Shown one piece after another: positions 17,727 to 26,249 of a stretch of DNA of 64,000 bases. Position 1 is the first letter of the stretch. The number at the start of each line of letters is the position of its first letter. The notes under the pieces are model-generated. The model saw nothing but the letters and a program-made list of their open reading frames with translations, was not told the DNA's origin and did not search any database. The stretch lies in assembly GCA_900757865.1 (NCBI GenBank), contig CAAEPH010000052.1:1-64000 (forward strand), written 5' to 3'. Made by a program: the position numbers and the translations under genes. This DNA comes from an uncultured Sutterella sp. Lineage in GTDB: Bacteria; Pseudomonadota; Gammaproteobacteria; Burkholderiales; Burkholderiaceae_F.

Positions 17727-18053
17727 ATGTGCATTGCATTACCGATGCGTGTGGAAGCGGTGGACGGCTTTAACATAACCGTTTCTCGTGGCAATGAACG
17801 CCGTAAAGTCAACGCCGCCTTGATTGGGGACGACCTCAAAGTGGGCGAGATGGTGATGGTGTTCTTGGATCAAGCCCTACGCCGTATCAGCGAAGAAGAA
17901 GCCACTGAGGTGAACCAGGCGTTGGGGGCGTTGAATACCGTGATGTCGGGCGAAGCGTCGGAAGAGACGATTGCCACTGGGTTTGCGGACTTGATGAAAG
18001 AGCCTGAACTCCCCGAGCACCTGCGCAGTCAAGTGGGTAAAAAGATTTTGTAA
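17727..18053 (+). CDS. hupF: HypC/HupF-family hydrogenase chaperone
   Basis: A 108-residue HypC-family chaperone that holds the large-subunit precursor during Fe(CN)2CO insertion or protects it under oxygen (the HupF role in rhizobia). The catalytic Cys2 must directly follow the initiator Met; ATG 17727 gives MCIALPMRVE and has GGGAAGG seven bases upstream, so the in-frame start three codons earlier is rejected. It is longer than HypC (about 80) with a C-terminal extension, as in HupF. A second, shorter HypC is at 60837. Confidence 0.9.
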   Translation: MCIALPMRVEAVDGFNITVSRGNERRKVNAALIGDDLKVGEMVMVFLDQALRRISEEEATEVNQALGALNTVMSGEASEETIATGFADLMKEPELPEHLRSQVGKKIL

Positions 18054-18068
18054 GGATTTAAAGACGCA

Positions 18069-18527
18069 ATGAGTAAATACACACAGGTGGGCGCGTATGA
18101 GCCCGATGAGCATCCGCTTTTTAAGCGCCTCTATAACGAAGAGGGGTTTTTAAAGCTCACCGAAGAAAATCTCGCCGAGATGCAAGCGCGTCCCGGGTTG
18201 AAGCTCGTGATTTTCGCTGATGATCCCAACCGCGTGCGTGAAACGCTTGACGTTGTGGTGATTGGGCCGGAATTGAAGAAAGTCTTTAAAGACTATTTGG
18301 ATTCCTGCTGGATAGCTGACGTGAAAAAGGCGCGTGCGATGAGTGCGCAGTTTGGTGTCAAGCGCTTGCCCGCGATTGGCTTTTTCCGCGGTAGCGATTT
18401 TTTGGGCGCAGCAGAAGGGCTCAAGAATTGGGATGAATACTTGCAGGAACTCGGTCAAATTGGCTCTCGTGAGAAAGCCCCGAAGCGCACCATCACAATT
18501 ATGAGTGCACAACCTCAGGACGAATAA
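18069..18527 (+). CDS. hyaE: Hydrogenase-1 small-subunit chaperone, thioredoxin-like
   Basis: A 152-residue protein of the HyaE/HupG family, a thioredoxin fold without the active CxxC that binds the HyaA precursor before Tat export. Visible are KLVIFADDPNRVRET (strand and helix), the WIADVKKARAMSAQFGVKRLPAIGFFRG core with the cis-proline segment (RLPAI), and no CxxC. The ATG follows AAGGA and lies 15 bases after hupF. Confidence 0.92.
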   Translation: MSKYTQVGAYEPDEHPLFKRLYNEEGFLKLTEENLAEMQARPGLKLVIFADDPNRVRETLDVVVIGPELKKVFKDYLDSCWIADVKKARAMSAQFGVKRLPAIGFFRGSDFLGAAEGLKNWDEYLQELGQIGSREKAPKRTITIMSAQPQDE

Positions 18528-18557
18528 CCTTTTAACTGTAGACGTAAGTGAATAACG

Positions 18558-19388
18558 ATGGCCAATTTTTCTTTTGATGGTGTGGATGTTTGGGCACGTG
18601 TGCCACAGTTGCCCCCGGAAGTGGAAGAGCAAGCAGCGCGTGCGCTGATTGCCTTTTTAAAAGAGCTCGACGCGGTGATTGTCGAGACCCTTGCCGATAC
18701 GAGCAAAGCGAGCTTTGAAACCCTGCATCGCATCTTCGACTTTGACCGTTTTCGCCCGGATTGGATGAAATTTATTCTCCCGACCATTGGGGTGGGGGAC
18801 GTGCGCATTATTTTGCACGACGGCTTGGTGAAGATTGAAGAAACGGGAATCCCGTGCTTGTGGCGTATGCAGATGGACGGGCGTGAGAGTTTTATTCTCA
18901 CGCGCCTCCCATTGAGCATGCGTCATGAGGCTAAAGAAGGGGACGAAGAAATCGGTAAGATCGTCAATAACGGCACTGACGTCTTCGCCGCTCCTGCGAT
19001 TCTTGAACAGTTGCGCACCGAGCAGCGCAAGATTGATTGGGAACGCCTCCCGGTGGATCCGGCGTTTATGGTGGAATTTTCGGGTGAACCGATGTCGCCA
19101 GGCGACACCCGTGCACTGCTCTCAACGTTGGGCAACGGCAACATTGAAGTGCGTATCAAAGGCTTTGCCGAACAGCGCATTGAACGCACCCGTGTGCGTG
19201 GTGTGTGGCACAGCCGCCTTTTAAACAACGCGGGCAAACAGTTGCTCGACGGGTACGCGGTCGCCTATGTGCCGCCGGAAGTTCCCGCCGCTTGGGAAGG
19301 TCTGGAAGACGCCCATGAGCGTTGCGTTGAGTTAATCCAGTGGATGGAAGACGATTTCGCGCGTGGCGCGATTGGACTTAAAAATTAA
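18558..19388 (+). CDS. hyaF: Hydrogenase-1 expression/assembly protein HyaF/HupH
   Basis: A 276-residue member of the HyaF/HupH family, needed for small-subunit maturation, probably Fe-S cluster assembly. Recognised by the middle and C-terminal segments (LPTIGVGDVRIILHDG, GNGNIEVRIKGFAEQRI, SRLLNNAGKQLLDGYAVAYVP). The length agrees with E. coli HyaF (about 285). It is the last gene of this cluster before a strong terminator. The rubredoxin gene expected next stands 2 kb downstream. Confidence 0.92.
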   Translation: MANFSFDGVDVWARVPQLPPEVEEQAARALIAFLKELDAVIVETLADTSKASFETLHRIFDFDRFRPDWMKFILPTIGVGDVRIILHDGLVKIEETGIPCLWRMQMDGRESFILTRLPLSMRHEAKEGDEEIGKIVNNGTDVFAAPAILEQLRTEQRKIDWERLPVDPAFMVEFSGEPMSPGDTRALLSTLGNGNIEVRIKGFAEQRIERTRVRGVWHSRLLNNAGKQLLDGYAVAYVPPEVPAAWEGLEDAHERCVELIQWMEDDFARGAIGLKN

Positions 19389-19450
19389 TGGACTCAAAAA
19401 CGAATCCTGTGCGTTTTTAGCTAGGATCTAGCCAAAATTGAGCCATTAGG

Positions 19451-19500
19451 GGCGTTGATCTGTTACGCGAGAAAAAGACGTGACGATCAGCGCCTTTTTT
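19451..19500 (+). terminator. Intrinsic terminator after hyaF
   Basis: The arms GGCGTTGATC / GATCAGCGCC (one G-T wobble, with inner pairing GTTACG/CGTGAC) are followed by six T. It ends the hyaDF message 63 bases after the stop. Confidence 0.88.
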
Positions 19501-19662
19501 GTGAGATAAACTCAGGCATTAAGTGATCTGGAGAGAAATGGACAGAAAAACAAACTTTCTTCTGTAGAGAGTTGAGTTTGTGTATTCTGCTATAAAAGGC
19601 TATCCTAGTAGGAAAAGTTTTCCCTTTTAACGGGGTTGCCTCGAATTGGTGAAGGAATGATG

Positions 19663-21237
19663 ATGTGCGATGTTCAAAAACTCCCTTTTGGAACACAATC
19701 TTTTTCGAGTTTGCGAAACAATCAACAAATTTATGTGGATAAGAGCGAGCAAATCTACGAGCTAGCGCGAGTTCGGCAGAAGGTTTTTTTGGCAAGACCA
19801 CGTCGCTTTGGAAAATCTCTGTTGCTTTCAACGTTCGAATCGCTTTTTGCCCATGGATTGCGTGACTTCAAAGGACTAGTCATTGAGAAATTGTGGCAGG
19901 ATCACCAGTATGAAACGGTTCGTCTTGATTTCTCTGCGTTTATTGATTACCAAACGGTAGAGGATTTCCGTCTCAAATTTTATTCCATGTTAGGCATTTT
20001 ATTGGGAGAACATGGTTTTGCTTGGGATGGGAATGTTGTTACCTTTAGCTATCAATTGGCGAAATGGCTCCGTGATCAACCAAATAATTCTCTGGTTCTT
20101 CTGATCGATGAATACGATGCTCCACTAACGCGAACATTAAATGATCGAGAGTTGTTTTTGGGTATTCAAAAAATATTGAGTGAATTTTTTTATATTCTGA
20201 AGTCAGAAGAGGGTTGTTTGCGTTTCCTTTTCATAACGGGCATCACTCGGTTTAGCAATACCAGCATTTTTTCTGGGTTCAACAATTTGCGGGACATTTC
20301 ACAAGAGCCGACCTATGGTGCTTTGTTGGGTTATACAGAGACTGAGCTGAAAGGTTATTTTGGAGACTACTTGCGTTACGCGGCAACCCAGCTCAATATC
20401 TCTCAATCCGTTTTGTTGGAGCGATTGCGGGAGTATTACGACGGGTTCACGTTCGACAGTCAAGCTCAGAAGCACGTGTATTGTCCGTGGTCGGTCTTGA
20501 ATTTTTTCCAGAAAAAACTCTTTGATTTTGCAAATTACTGGTTCACCTCAGGTGGTCAACCGAGTGTGTTAATGAACTACCTTGCCAAAAGAAAATTGGA
20601 CAAACCTTTAGACTTTTTGCAGACGATTGTCATGAGTTCAGATGCGCTATTTTCCAGTGCTCCCTACGACAAGTTAGATGTCAATGTTCTTTTGCACCAG
20701 ACGGGTTATCTCACCATACGCGCTGTTAATGCCGCAGGTGATTTCATACTTGGCTATCCTAATCGTGAAGTGGAAGCTTCAATGGCGCAGTTGTACACGC
20801 GTATGATGATTAGTGATGACAATTTTCGTGCTGGCGACATTTTGGGCTATATGTTTGAAGGAGAGGTTAGCAAGACCATCGGGTTTATGAACCGCATCTT
20901 CAATGTCCTGGATTATGACCGCTATCCTATACGGGATGAGGCCTCTTTTCGCGGGGCGGTTCAGATTTTGATGATTGGCCTTTCGTTGAGACCAGCCGTC
21001 GAAGTGCACACGTCGCGAGGTCGTAGCGATATCGAAGTTGATACAGGAAATTTCCACTGGGTATTTGAACTGAAATTTGCGAAAGCGACGGAAGATACGA
21101 AGTCTCTTTATCAAGCTGCTCTCAAGCAAATACAGGAAAAAGCCTATGGTCAAACCCTTCATGGGAAAACGCTGATTCGCGTTGGCGTGGTGTTCAGTGA
21201 ATCGAAACGGCAGATTACCGATTGGCAACAGGTATAA
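19663..21237 (+). CDS. AAA-ATPase-like protein with C-terminal PD-(D/E)XK nuclease-like domain
   Basis: A 524-residue protein of the AAA-ATPase_like/DUF1703 type. Walker A is RPRRFGKSLLLS (about residues 45-56) and Walker B is LVLLIDEYDAPLT (about 145-157). The C-terminal part has SDIEVDTG then VFELKFA, the D..ExK arrangement of a PD-(D/E)XK nuclease fold. Three ATG codons follow one another; the third, at 19663, has GAAGGA at six bases and is used. Codons are visibly more AT-rich than in the hydrogenase genes on both sides, suggesting transfer. It stands between a hyaF terminator and the rubredoxin. Function is unknown; members are widespread accessory genes. Confidence 0.85.
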   Translation: MCDVQKLPFGTQSFSSLRNNQQIYVDKSEQIYELARVRQKVFLARPRRFGKSLLLSTFESLFAHGLRDFKGLVIEKLWQDHQYETVRLDFSAFIDYQTVEDFRLKFYSMLGILLGEHGFAWDGNVVTFSYQLAKWLRDQPNNSLVLLIDEYDAPLTRTLNDRELFLGIQKILSEFFYILKSEEGCLRFLFITGITRFSNTSIFSGFNNLRDISQEPTYGALLGYTETELKGYFGDYLRYAATQLNISQSVLLERLREYYDGFTFDSQAQKHVYCPWSVLNFFQKKLFDFANYWFTSGGQPSVLMNYLAKRKLDKPLDFLQTIVMSSDALFSSAPYDKLDVNVLLHQTGYLTIRAVNAAGDFILGYPNREVEASMAQLYTRMMISDDNFRAGDILGYMFEGEVSKTIGFMNRIFNVLDYDRYPIRDEASFRGAVQILMIGLSLRPAVEVHTSRGRSDIEVDTGNFHWVFELKFAKATEDTKSLYQAALKQIQEKAYGQTLHGKTLIRVGVVFSESKRQITDWQQV

Positions 21238-21427
21238 GTACGTGCGACGCTCATAGAGTGTGCTAGCTCGAACATCATTTCGGATTTGCCGTACAATGAG
21301 CAAGCATCGAAACCCTTGGAAGACCCAGAACCGATCGCGGTGCAACGAGTGTGCCGATCAGGCGCAGGCTTTAAACATGGACCGATGAGGTCGATAGCGG
21401 TCTTCACCGTATAGAAGGAGGGCCATC

Positions 21428-21697
21428 ATGGCCGATAAAGACAAGTTGCCCAAAACGTTGAGTGGCGCTGAGGTCAGTGATATCTACGATCGACTCCTGG
21501 CTGCGCGTATTCATCCCGATACCCGTATGCAGTGCAAGGTGTGTTGGTATATCTACGATCCCGCCGAAGGCTGTCCTGAAGCAGGGATCGACCCTGGCAC
21601 GCCTTTTGCTGACATCCCGGATACGTGGGGGTGCCCAGATTGTGGGCATCCCAAGTCCGCCTTTTTGCCCGCGGACGACGACATGAATTTTGATTGA
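21428..21697 (+). CDS. hupI: Rubredoxin, HupI-like
   Basis: An 89-residue rubredoxin with a 35-residue N-terminal extension. Iron ligands lie in CKVCWYIYDP and CPDCGHPKSAF. Hup/Hya clusters of proteobacteria often encode a rubredoxin (HupI/HoxR) that supports assembly of the small subunit, especially under oxygen. The ATG follows AAGGAGG. It belongs by function to the hya locus, but an ATPase-nuclease gene separates it from hyaF, so it needs its own promoter in 21238-21427. Confidence 0.9.
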   Translation: MADKDKLPKTLSGAEVSDIYDRLLAARIHPDTRMQCKVCWYIYDPAEGCPEAGIDPGTPFADIPDTWGCPDCGHPKSAFLPADDDMNFD

Positions 21698-21804
21698 GTC
21701 GCACGAATAGCTACGGCTAACCGTGTCGCTCTGGGCACGTCGGTGGTCTTAGACGATTCTCGACGTGCTCAATTTTTTTGAATATTCCCCCTCTGGAGTC
21801 GACC

Positions 21805-22308
21805 ATGACCGACACTTCCACTGTCATCACCATCCGTGCGGTGACTCTCGCCGATTTGGATACGTTGACCGACATTGAAGCGCGTTCCTTTCCGCCCGAA
21901 GAAAAAGCCACACGCGAGCGCTTCGCCGAACGTCTTGCGGCGTTTGGTGAGCATTTTTTGATTGCTGAAGTCCATGGCCAACCCGCAGGTCTCATTGACG
22001 GCATGGTGACCGATTCGATGACGATTGAAGACGCGATGTTTGAGGACGCGACGCGCCATAACCCGCAGGGCGCGTGGCAGTCGGTCTTTGGGTTGTGCGT
22101 TGCGCCCGAGTATCGACGCCATGGTGTGGCCGCAGAGCTCATGAAGGCGTTTATTGCAAAAGCCCGCGCAGACGGTCGCCAAGGCGTGACACTCACCTGT
22201 AAGGAGCACTTGATTCCGTTTTATGAACGCTTTGGTTTTGTGAGCCAGGGGGTCTCGGCGTCGGTGCACGGTGGCGCCACGTGGTACGACATGGTGTTGC
22301 GCTTTTGA
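21805..22308 (+). CDS. GNAT-family N-acetyltransferase
   Basis: A 167-residue GNAT acetyltransferase. The acetyl-CoA loop is seen in LCVAPEYRRHGVAAELM (motif A, R/Q-x-x-G-x-A) and the C-terminal FYERFGFVSQGVS matches motif B. The overall pattern, with ARSFPPEEKATRERFAERL at the N terminus, resembles arylalkylamine N-acetyltransferase-like bacterial proteins. The start MTDTST follows CTGGAG. Substrate unknown. Confidence 0.88.
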   Translation: MTDTSTVITIRAVTLADLDTLTDIEARSFPPEEKATRERFAERLAAFGEHFLIAEVHGQPAGLIDGMVTDSMTIEDAMFEDATRHNPQGAWQSVFGLCVAPEYRRHGVAAELMKAFIAKARADGRQGVTLTCKEHLIPFYERFGFVSQGVSASVHGGATWYDMVLRF

Positions 22309-22366
22309 GAGAGCGTTCTTTCTTAAGACGTCCAACCCGTGACGCTTGATGAAGAGTACCGTACGG

Positions 22367-22405
22367 GGCGCTAAAATTTGCTATAGTTAATGGCGTTTTA
22401 GCGCC
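22367..22405. promoter_or_regulatory. Inverted repeat upstream of dnaQ
   Basis: Perfect ten-base arms GGCGCTAAAA (22367-22376) and TTTTAGCGCC (22396-22405) enclose TATAGT, a -10-like hexamer. The pair lies 67 bases before the dnaQ start codon. It could be an operator around the dnaQ promoter or a weak terminator of the acetyltransferase gene. Confidence 0.4.
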
Positions 22406-22472
22406 ACGCCAAGCCTTCTCGGGCGAGTGCCAACGAGCCAAGGCCAGGGTGGTTCATTTCAGTAGGAAAGTG

Positions 22473-23261
22473 ATGACAGAGTCCGCTTCGGAAAAATTGG
22501 AAAATCGACCGTATCGTTTGCAGATAGCACTCGATACGGAAACCACGGGGTTAGATGTCGAAAATGGGGACCGATTGATCGAAATCGGTTGTGTGCGCAT
22601 TGAGTCGCGTACGATGTCGGAAGACGAAGGAAGTCGTTTTCATCGTTTTGTGAACCCCGAACGCGAGATCCCCGAGGACGCGATTGCGGTGCACCACATC
22701 ACCAACGAGATGGTAGCCGATAAACCGCTCTTTGCCGAGGTGGTGGACGACTTTCTTGCGTTTATCAAAGACGCAGAGCTTCTCATTCACAACGCAGAGT
22801 TTGACGTGGGCGTACTCAACATGGAGCTCGCACGCTTGGGGCGCGGGAAGCTTGAAGACTATTGCGCCAAAATCACCGATACCATCCCCCTTGCTCGACA
22901 CTATTTCCCGGGCCGTTCGGTGAACCTCACCAACCTCTGCTATATTCTCGAAATCGACACCACAGAGCGTGAACGAGAAGGGCACGGCGCTCTGCTCGAC
23001 GCGGAGCTTCTGGCCGAAGTGTATTTGGGCATGACGCGTGGGCAGTCTAAAATTAAGCTCACCGGAGCGACGGATCACCCTGAACTGTTCGGCGAGATCC
23101 CACCGCCCGAAGCTTGTGTGGTGTTCAAAGCCACGGCTGACGAGTTGGTTGAGCACGAAGCGATGCTCGATCGGGTCGAAAAGGCGGCCAAAGCACCAGC
23201 GCTCTGGCGAAAATTGAACGCTCCCGAGACACCTGATGAGAAGGCAGAAAGTGAAGGCTAG
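22473..23261 (+). CDS. dnaQ: DNA polymerase III epsilon subunit (proofreading exonuclease)
   Basis: A 262-residue 3'-5' exonuclease of the DEDDh family. Catalytic motifs are in order: DTETTGLD (ExoI), VHHITNEM and HNAEFDVGVLNMELA (ExoII), then HGALLDAELLAEVYLGM (ExoIII). The C-terminal third is more variable and should carry the alpha-subunit binding tail. The start MTESASEK is chosen because AGGAAA lies just upstream. Length agrees with DnaQ of betaproteobacteria (about 240-260). rnhA is not next to it here. Confidence 0.95.
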   Translation: MTESASEKLENRPYRLQIALDTETTGLDVENGDRLIEIGCVRIESRTMSEDEGSRFHRFVNPEREIPEDAIAVHHITNEMVADKPLFAEVVDDFLAFIKDAELLIHNAEFDVGVLNMELARLGRGKLEDYCAKITDTIPLARHYFPGRSVNLTNLCYILEIDTTEREREGHGALLDAELLAEVYLGMTRGQSKIKLTGATDHPELFGEIPPPEACVVFKATADELVEHEAMLDRVEKAAKAPALWRKLNAPETPDEKAESEG

Positions 23262-23320
23262 TCCCTCTCGTCTTTGCCACCTGCTCTAGACCGACCATCC
23301 ACCATTTGTGAGGATCAATC

Positions 23321-23890
23321 ATGGATTCCGCTAAGCCTCAAACCGCTTCCGACTCAACTGCCACGAGTCCAGCCACGAAGCCCTTGATCATCATTAGCTC
23401 TCGCACGGGTAATACGCTCACAGTGGGGCATGCCATCTGTGACGGACTGCCGGGCTGCGTGATGATGCGCCCCTCGGAGTTGCCCGAGGATTTGTCAGGC
23501 TACAACCCGGTGCTTTTAGGGTTTTGGAATGACAACCACGATGCGCCTCAAGAAATGAAAGCGGTCGCAGGACGTCTTCGACACAAAGACATCGGTTGCT
23601 TTGCGACGATGGGCGGTAACCCCGAGACAGAAGCTGCTCGCGAGTGGATGGCCAAAACAAGCGAAGCGCTCGTTAACGCGGGTGAGGATAACCGCTTGGT
23701 GCGCACGTTCTTGTGCCAAGGACGAATTGACCCCGCGATGTTTGATCAGATGACCGCGCTCTTGGGGGGCAAATTAAGCGACGAGACGCTTGCCAAAGCG
23801 CATCAAAAAAAGAGTGAAACGCACCCGGACCGGTTGGATCTCTCCAAAGCGGTGGAACTTTTCCGCGGGGCGTTTGGATCGAATTGGTAA
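23321..23890 (+). CDS. Flavodoxin-like protein
   Basis: A 189-residue protein with a 20-residue Ser/Thr-rich N terminus and the FMN phosphate loop of flavodoxins (IIISSRTGNTLTVGHAI, about 28-44). VLLGFWNDNHDAP then matches the second FMN-contact strand, and IGCFATMGGNPETE the third. The partner is unknown. Such stand-alone flavodoxin-family proteins are common in anaerobes for low-potential electron transfer. Confidence 0.78.
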   Translation: MDSAKPQTASDSTATSPATKPLIIISSRTGNTLTVGHAICDGLPGCVMMRPSELPEDLSGYNPVLLGFWNDNHDAPQEMKAVAGRLRHKDIGCFATMGGNPETEAAREWMAKTSEALVNAGEDNRLVRTFLCQGRIDPAMFDQMTALLGGKLSDETLAKAHQKKSETHPDRLDLSKAVELFRGAFGSNW

Positions 23891-23979
23891 AAAAGAGATG
23901 AAAAGAGGGGCGTTGGCGTTTTCGTGAACGCTGTGCCACTCTTTGTGACGATTCCGTAGATAGAAAAAAAGACAACAAG

Positions 23980-24606
23980 ATGACAACAGAGAAGACCGAA
24001 CCCAGTACACCCAAGATGACGTCAACGGCTGCCAGTTCAGAGCAAGGGACGAGTGCTGACGTGCAGACTCCAGCGACGTCAAAGCGCCTCAACAAAGCCA
24101 CCCTGCGCAAAACCCTTCGCACGACCGAAGTGGTTATTTCGAACGCGCGTGAGCTCGGCGCGCTGCTTCGTATTGCACGTCAGCGCTTGGATATGACCCA
24201 GGCGGAGGCGGCGGTCTGTTGTGGAGTGGGGCGGCGCTTTTATGTGGAGCTCGAAAACGGTAAGCCTACCGTACAACTGGATAAAGTATTTGTGGTGCTC
24301 GAAGCGCTCGGTATTACGCTCGCGGTGGGTGGACCCGGTGCTGCGTTTACCCCAGCTCAACTCTCTCGGGCGTGCTTAAAGCAAGAAGAGGGCGAAGCAC
24401 CTCACGTGTGGCAAGCGTCTTTCTCCAGTAAACAAGCAGCGCCCTTTGTGCAAAAGCGCACCAAGACTCATCCTGGCCGTCGAAATGGGTCAGTCGAACA
24501 GCGTTTCCGGGACAAAGTCAATCGTGTGAAAACCGATAAAGGGATCTATGACTTCGATCCCGAGACCGGGTTGATGGTTCAACAAACGCCGTCGGAGGCG
24601 CAGTAA
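23980..24606 (+). CDS. HipB/y4mF-like XRE helix-turn-helix protein
   Basis: A 208-residue protein whose middle (about 55-115) is an XRE helix-turn-helix of the y4mF/HipB kind: LGALLRIARQRLDMTQAEAA then FYVELENGKPTVQLDKVFVV. It has a disordered Thr/Ser-rich N terminus and a basic C-terminal region ending in YDFDPETGLMVQQ. It faces the hipBA pair at 24894-26563 and could be a second antitoxin-like regulator, but it is not in that operon. Confidence 0.75.
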   Translation: MTTEKTEPSTPKMTSTAASSEQGTSADVQTPATSKRLNKATLRKTLRTTEVVISNARELGALLRIARQRLDMTQAEAAVCCGVGRRFYVELENGKPTVQLDKVFVVLEALGITLAVGGPGAAFTPAQLSRACLKQEEGEAPHVWQASFSSKQAAPFVQKRTKTHPGRRNGSVEQRFRDKVNRVKTDKGIYDFDPETGLMVQQTPSEAQ

Positions 24607-24723
24607 GGTGTGAGAAGACTGACGAAACACTGTCGATGTCGTTGAAGTTGTTATGAAGTTGCCATCGACGTCGGCATTGGGGGCGTTAAACGCTAAACGC
24701 CCAAAAAAACAAAAAAGCCAAAA

Positions 24724-24760
24724 AGCGAGTGAATCGTGCACGATACATGATTCACTCGCT
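24724..24760 (-). terminator. Intrinsic terminator of the hipBA operon
   Basis: Twelve-base perfect arms AGCGAGTGAATC / GATTCACTCGCT are followed on the minus strand by TTTTGGCTTTTTTG. It lies about 130 bases after the hipA stop, between convergent genes. A second small GGGCGTT/AACGCCC stem lies at 24681-24702. Confidence 0.8.
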
Positions 24761-24893
24761 TCGCGTAAGCGTCGTCGCTATTGGGCGATGGTTGCCTGAG
24801 AGCAGATAGTCGCGAAAAAACTGGCGATCGTTGCCAATGACTGCCGATCGTCTCCTTTAGCGCTTGTCAAACCTTTTCAGCGCTTTAGCTCAC

Positions 24894-26249
24894 TCAATCA
24901 AAAAGACTCGCCATGAGCGCAATGTCGCCCGGTGCTGCCCCCGCGTCAAGCGCCTGCGCTTCCCAATCAAAGAGCGTACGTCGAATAGCAAAAAGGCGCA
25001 TTTTCGCGTCTCTCTGGCGCAGGGCAAAGTAAGGCGCGAGCGCAAGGGCATCTTCGGCTTCAAGAAGCGGTCGACGGCCGTCTGCGGTGAGTCGCAGGCC
25101 ACGTCCCGTGCCTAAACTCGCAGGGAGCCACTCGAGGTTATGCGCTGGGAGCGGGCGCCAGCCGTGCTCAGTACGGTAAAAGTGCCAGCGATCTGCTCGA
25201 TCGCCCGCGCGATTGGTGAGCAATGTATACACCAAGCGGTCCCAGAGCTTGGGGAGATCCTCTGCGGGCGCAGCCCCATCCCGGTTTAAGATGTCGGCGA
25301 TCGCCAAGTAGCTCACCGCCGTTGCGCGATCGGTACGACGGTCCAAGCGTTCGGTGAGCGTCGCTGCCGAAGCGCAAGTCATGAGTTTGGCGGGACGCAC
25401 CACGTCACGCAGCGTGGAGGTGACGGGCGAGACCTGCCGATCTGCGCGCTCAAGTCGCAGGACGGATTCGCCTAAATGCTTCTCAAAGGCGGTCTCGACC
25501 ACATCAATGCCACAGGCTTTGGCCATCCGGAGTCCAAAGGCACGCCAGAAGGGCACATCAATCGGGTCGCTCACACTCGGGACCACGATCGAGACGGGCC
25601 GACGCTGACTGATGAGTGTGAGCGAGAGACGGTCATCGGCCACAAGAGCACTCTCGGTTAAACCAACGGCTTCTTTATCCGGTAATTTCCCTCGTTCAAA
25701 GGCATGAATCGCATAGATGAGATCGGGTAGGGTATCCACGTGATGCACGGGGAGTGGGGAGAGTTCGTCATCCAACCCATAAAAGAGGAGCCCTCCGTAA
25801 GCTACGGCCGAGGCGGGAAGCGCGACGGCGGCCATCTCAAGACGAGAGGCGCCCGCAAGCGCATCGCTTTCTCTCACCGTGGGGTGAGATAAGAGCAACG
25901 TTTCGGCTTCAGCACTGGGGAGCCGATCACGTAAGAACCCAAACCCACGGTGGCCGGGAAGTGGGGTTTGAGCGCCAGCCACCAAAGGGAGGTCTGCACC
26001 GAGAGCAAACCCGTCTTGAAGCCAAGCCGGGGCATACTCAAAACGGGGGCTGTCACCACTGGTAAGACACCCCGTTGATCTAGGTGCAGATGGTCGAAGG
26101 TTTGATGAAGAAAAAGTACCCGAAGAGGGACGTAAATTTTCATCCGTTGAGGAGGACTTTTTCCGAGGAAAAGAGAGCCAACCAATCAGACGATTTTGAT
26201 CATCCCACCCTGCACGAACTTCATAGCGAGAGGAGGTGAGTTGACTCAA
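24894..26249 (-). CDS. hipA: HipA-family protein with degenerate kinase active site
   Basis: A 451-residue HipA-family toxin-like protein. Family features are the N-terminal FEYAPAWL (about 70-77), the core FGLRMAKACGIDVVE and the RLERADR segment. Active kinases have a TDxHxxN loop and a YD metal-binding segment (E. coli D309, N314, D332); here these read NRAGDRAD (346-353) and HNL (370-372), so both catalytic Asp positions are lost. The ATP lysine region reads SIVVPS, with Val for Lys. A Ser/Pro-rich insert occupies residues 30-68. It overlaps hipB by four bases. It is probably a pseudokinase and may act only as a regulator or HipB partner (inference). Confidence 0.82.
   Translation of the reverse strand: MSQLTSSRYEVRAGWDDQNRLIGWLSFPRKKSSSTDENLRPSSGTFSSSNLRPSAPRSTGCLTSGDSPRFEYAPAWLQDGFALGADLPLVAGAQTPLPGHRGFGFLRDRLPSAEAETLLLSHPTVRESDALAGASRLEMAAVALPASAVAYGGLLFYGLDDELSPLPVHHVDTLPDLIYAIHAFERGKLPDKEAVGLTESALVADDRLSLTLISQRRPVSIVVPSVSDPIDVPFWRAFGLRMAKACGIDVVETAFEKHLGESVLRLERADRQVSPVTSTLRDVVRPAKLMTCASAATLTERLDRRTDRATAVSYLAIADILNRDGAAPAEDLPKLWDRLVYTLLTNRAGDRADRWHFYRTEHGWRPLPAHNLEWLPASLGTGRGLRLTADGRRPLLEAEDALALAPYFALRQRDAKMRLFAIRRTLFDWEAQALDAGAAPGDIALMASLFD

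Noticed and set aside
19501..21427. Insertion sequence or prophage carrying the ATPase gene
   Set aside because: No transposase, integrase or clear terminal inverted repeats were found around it; only base composition suggests transfer.
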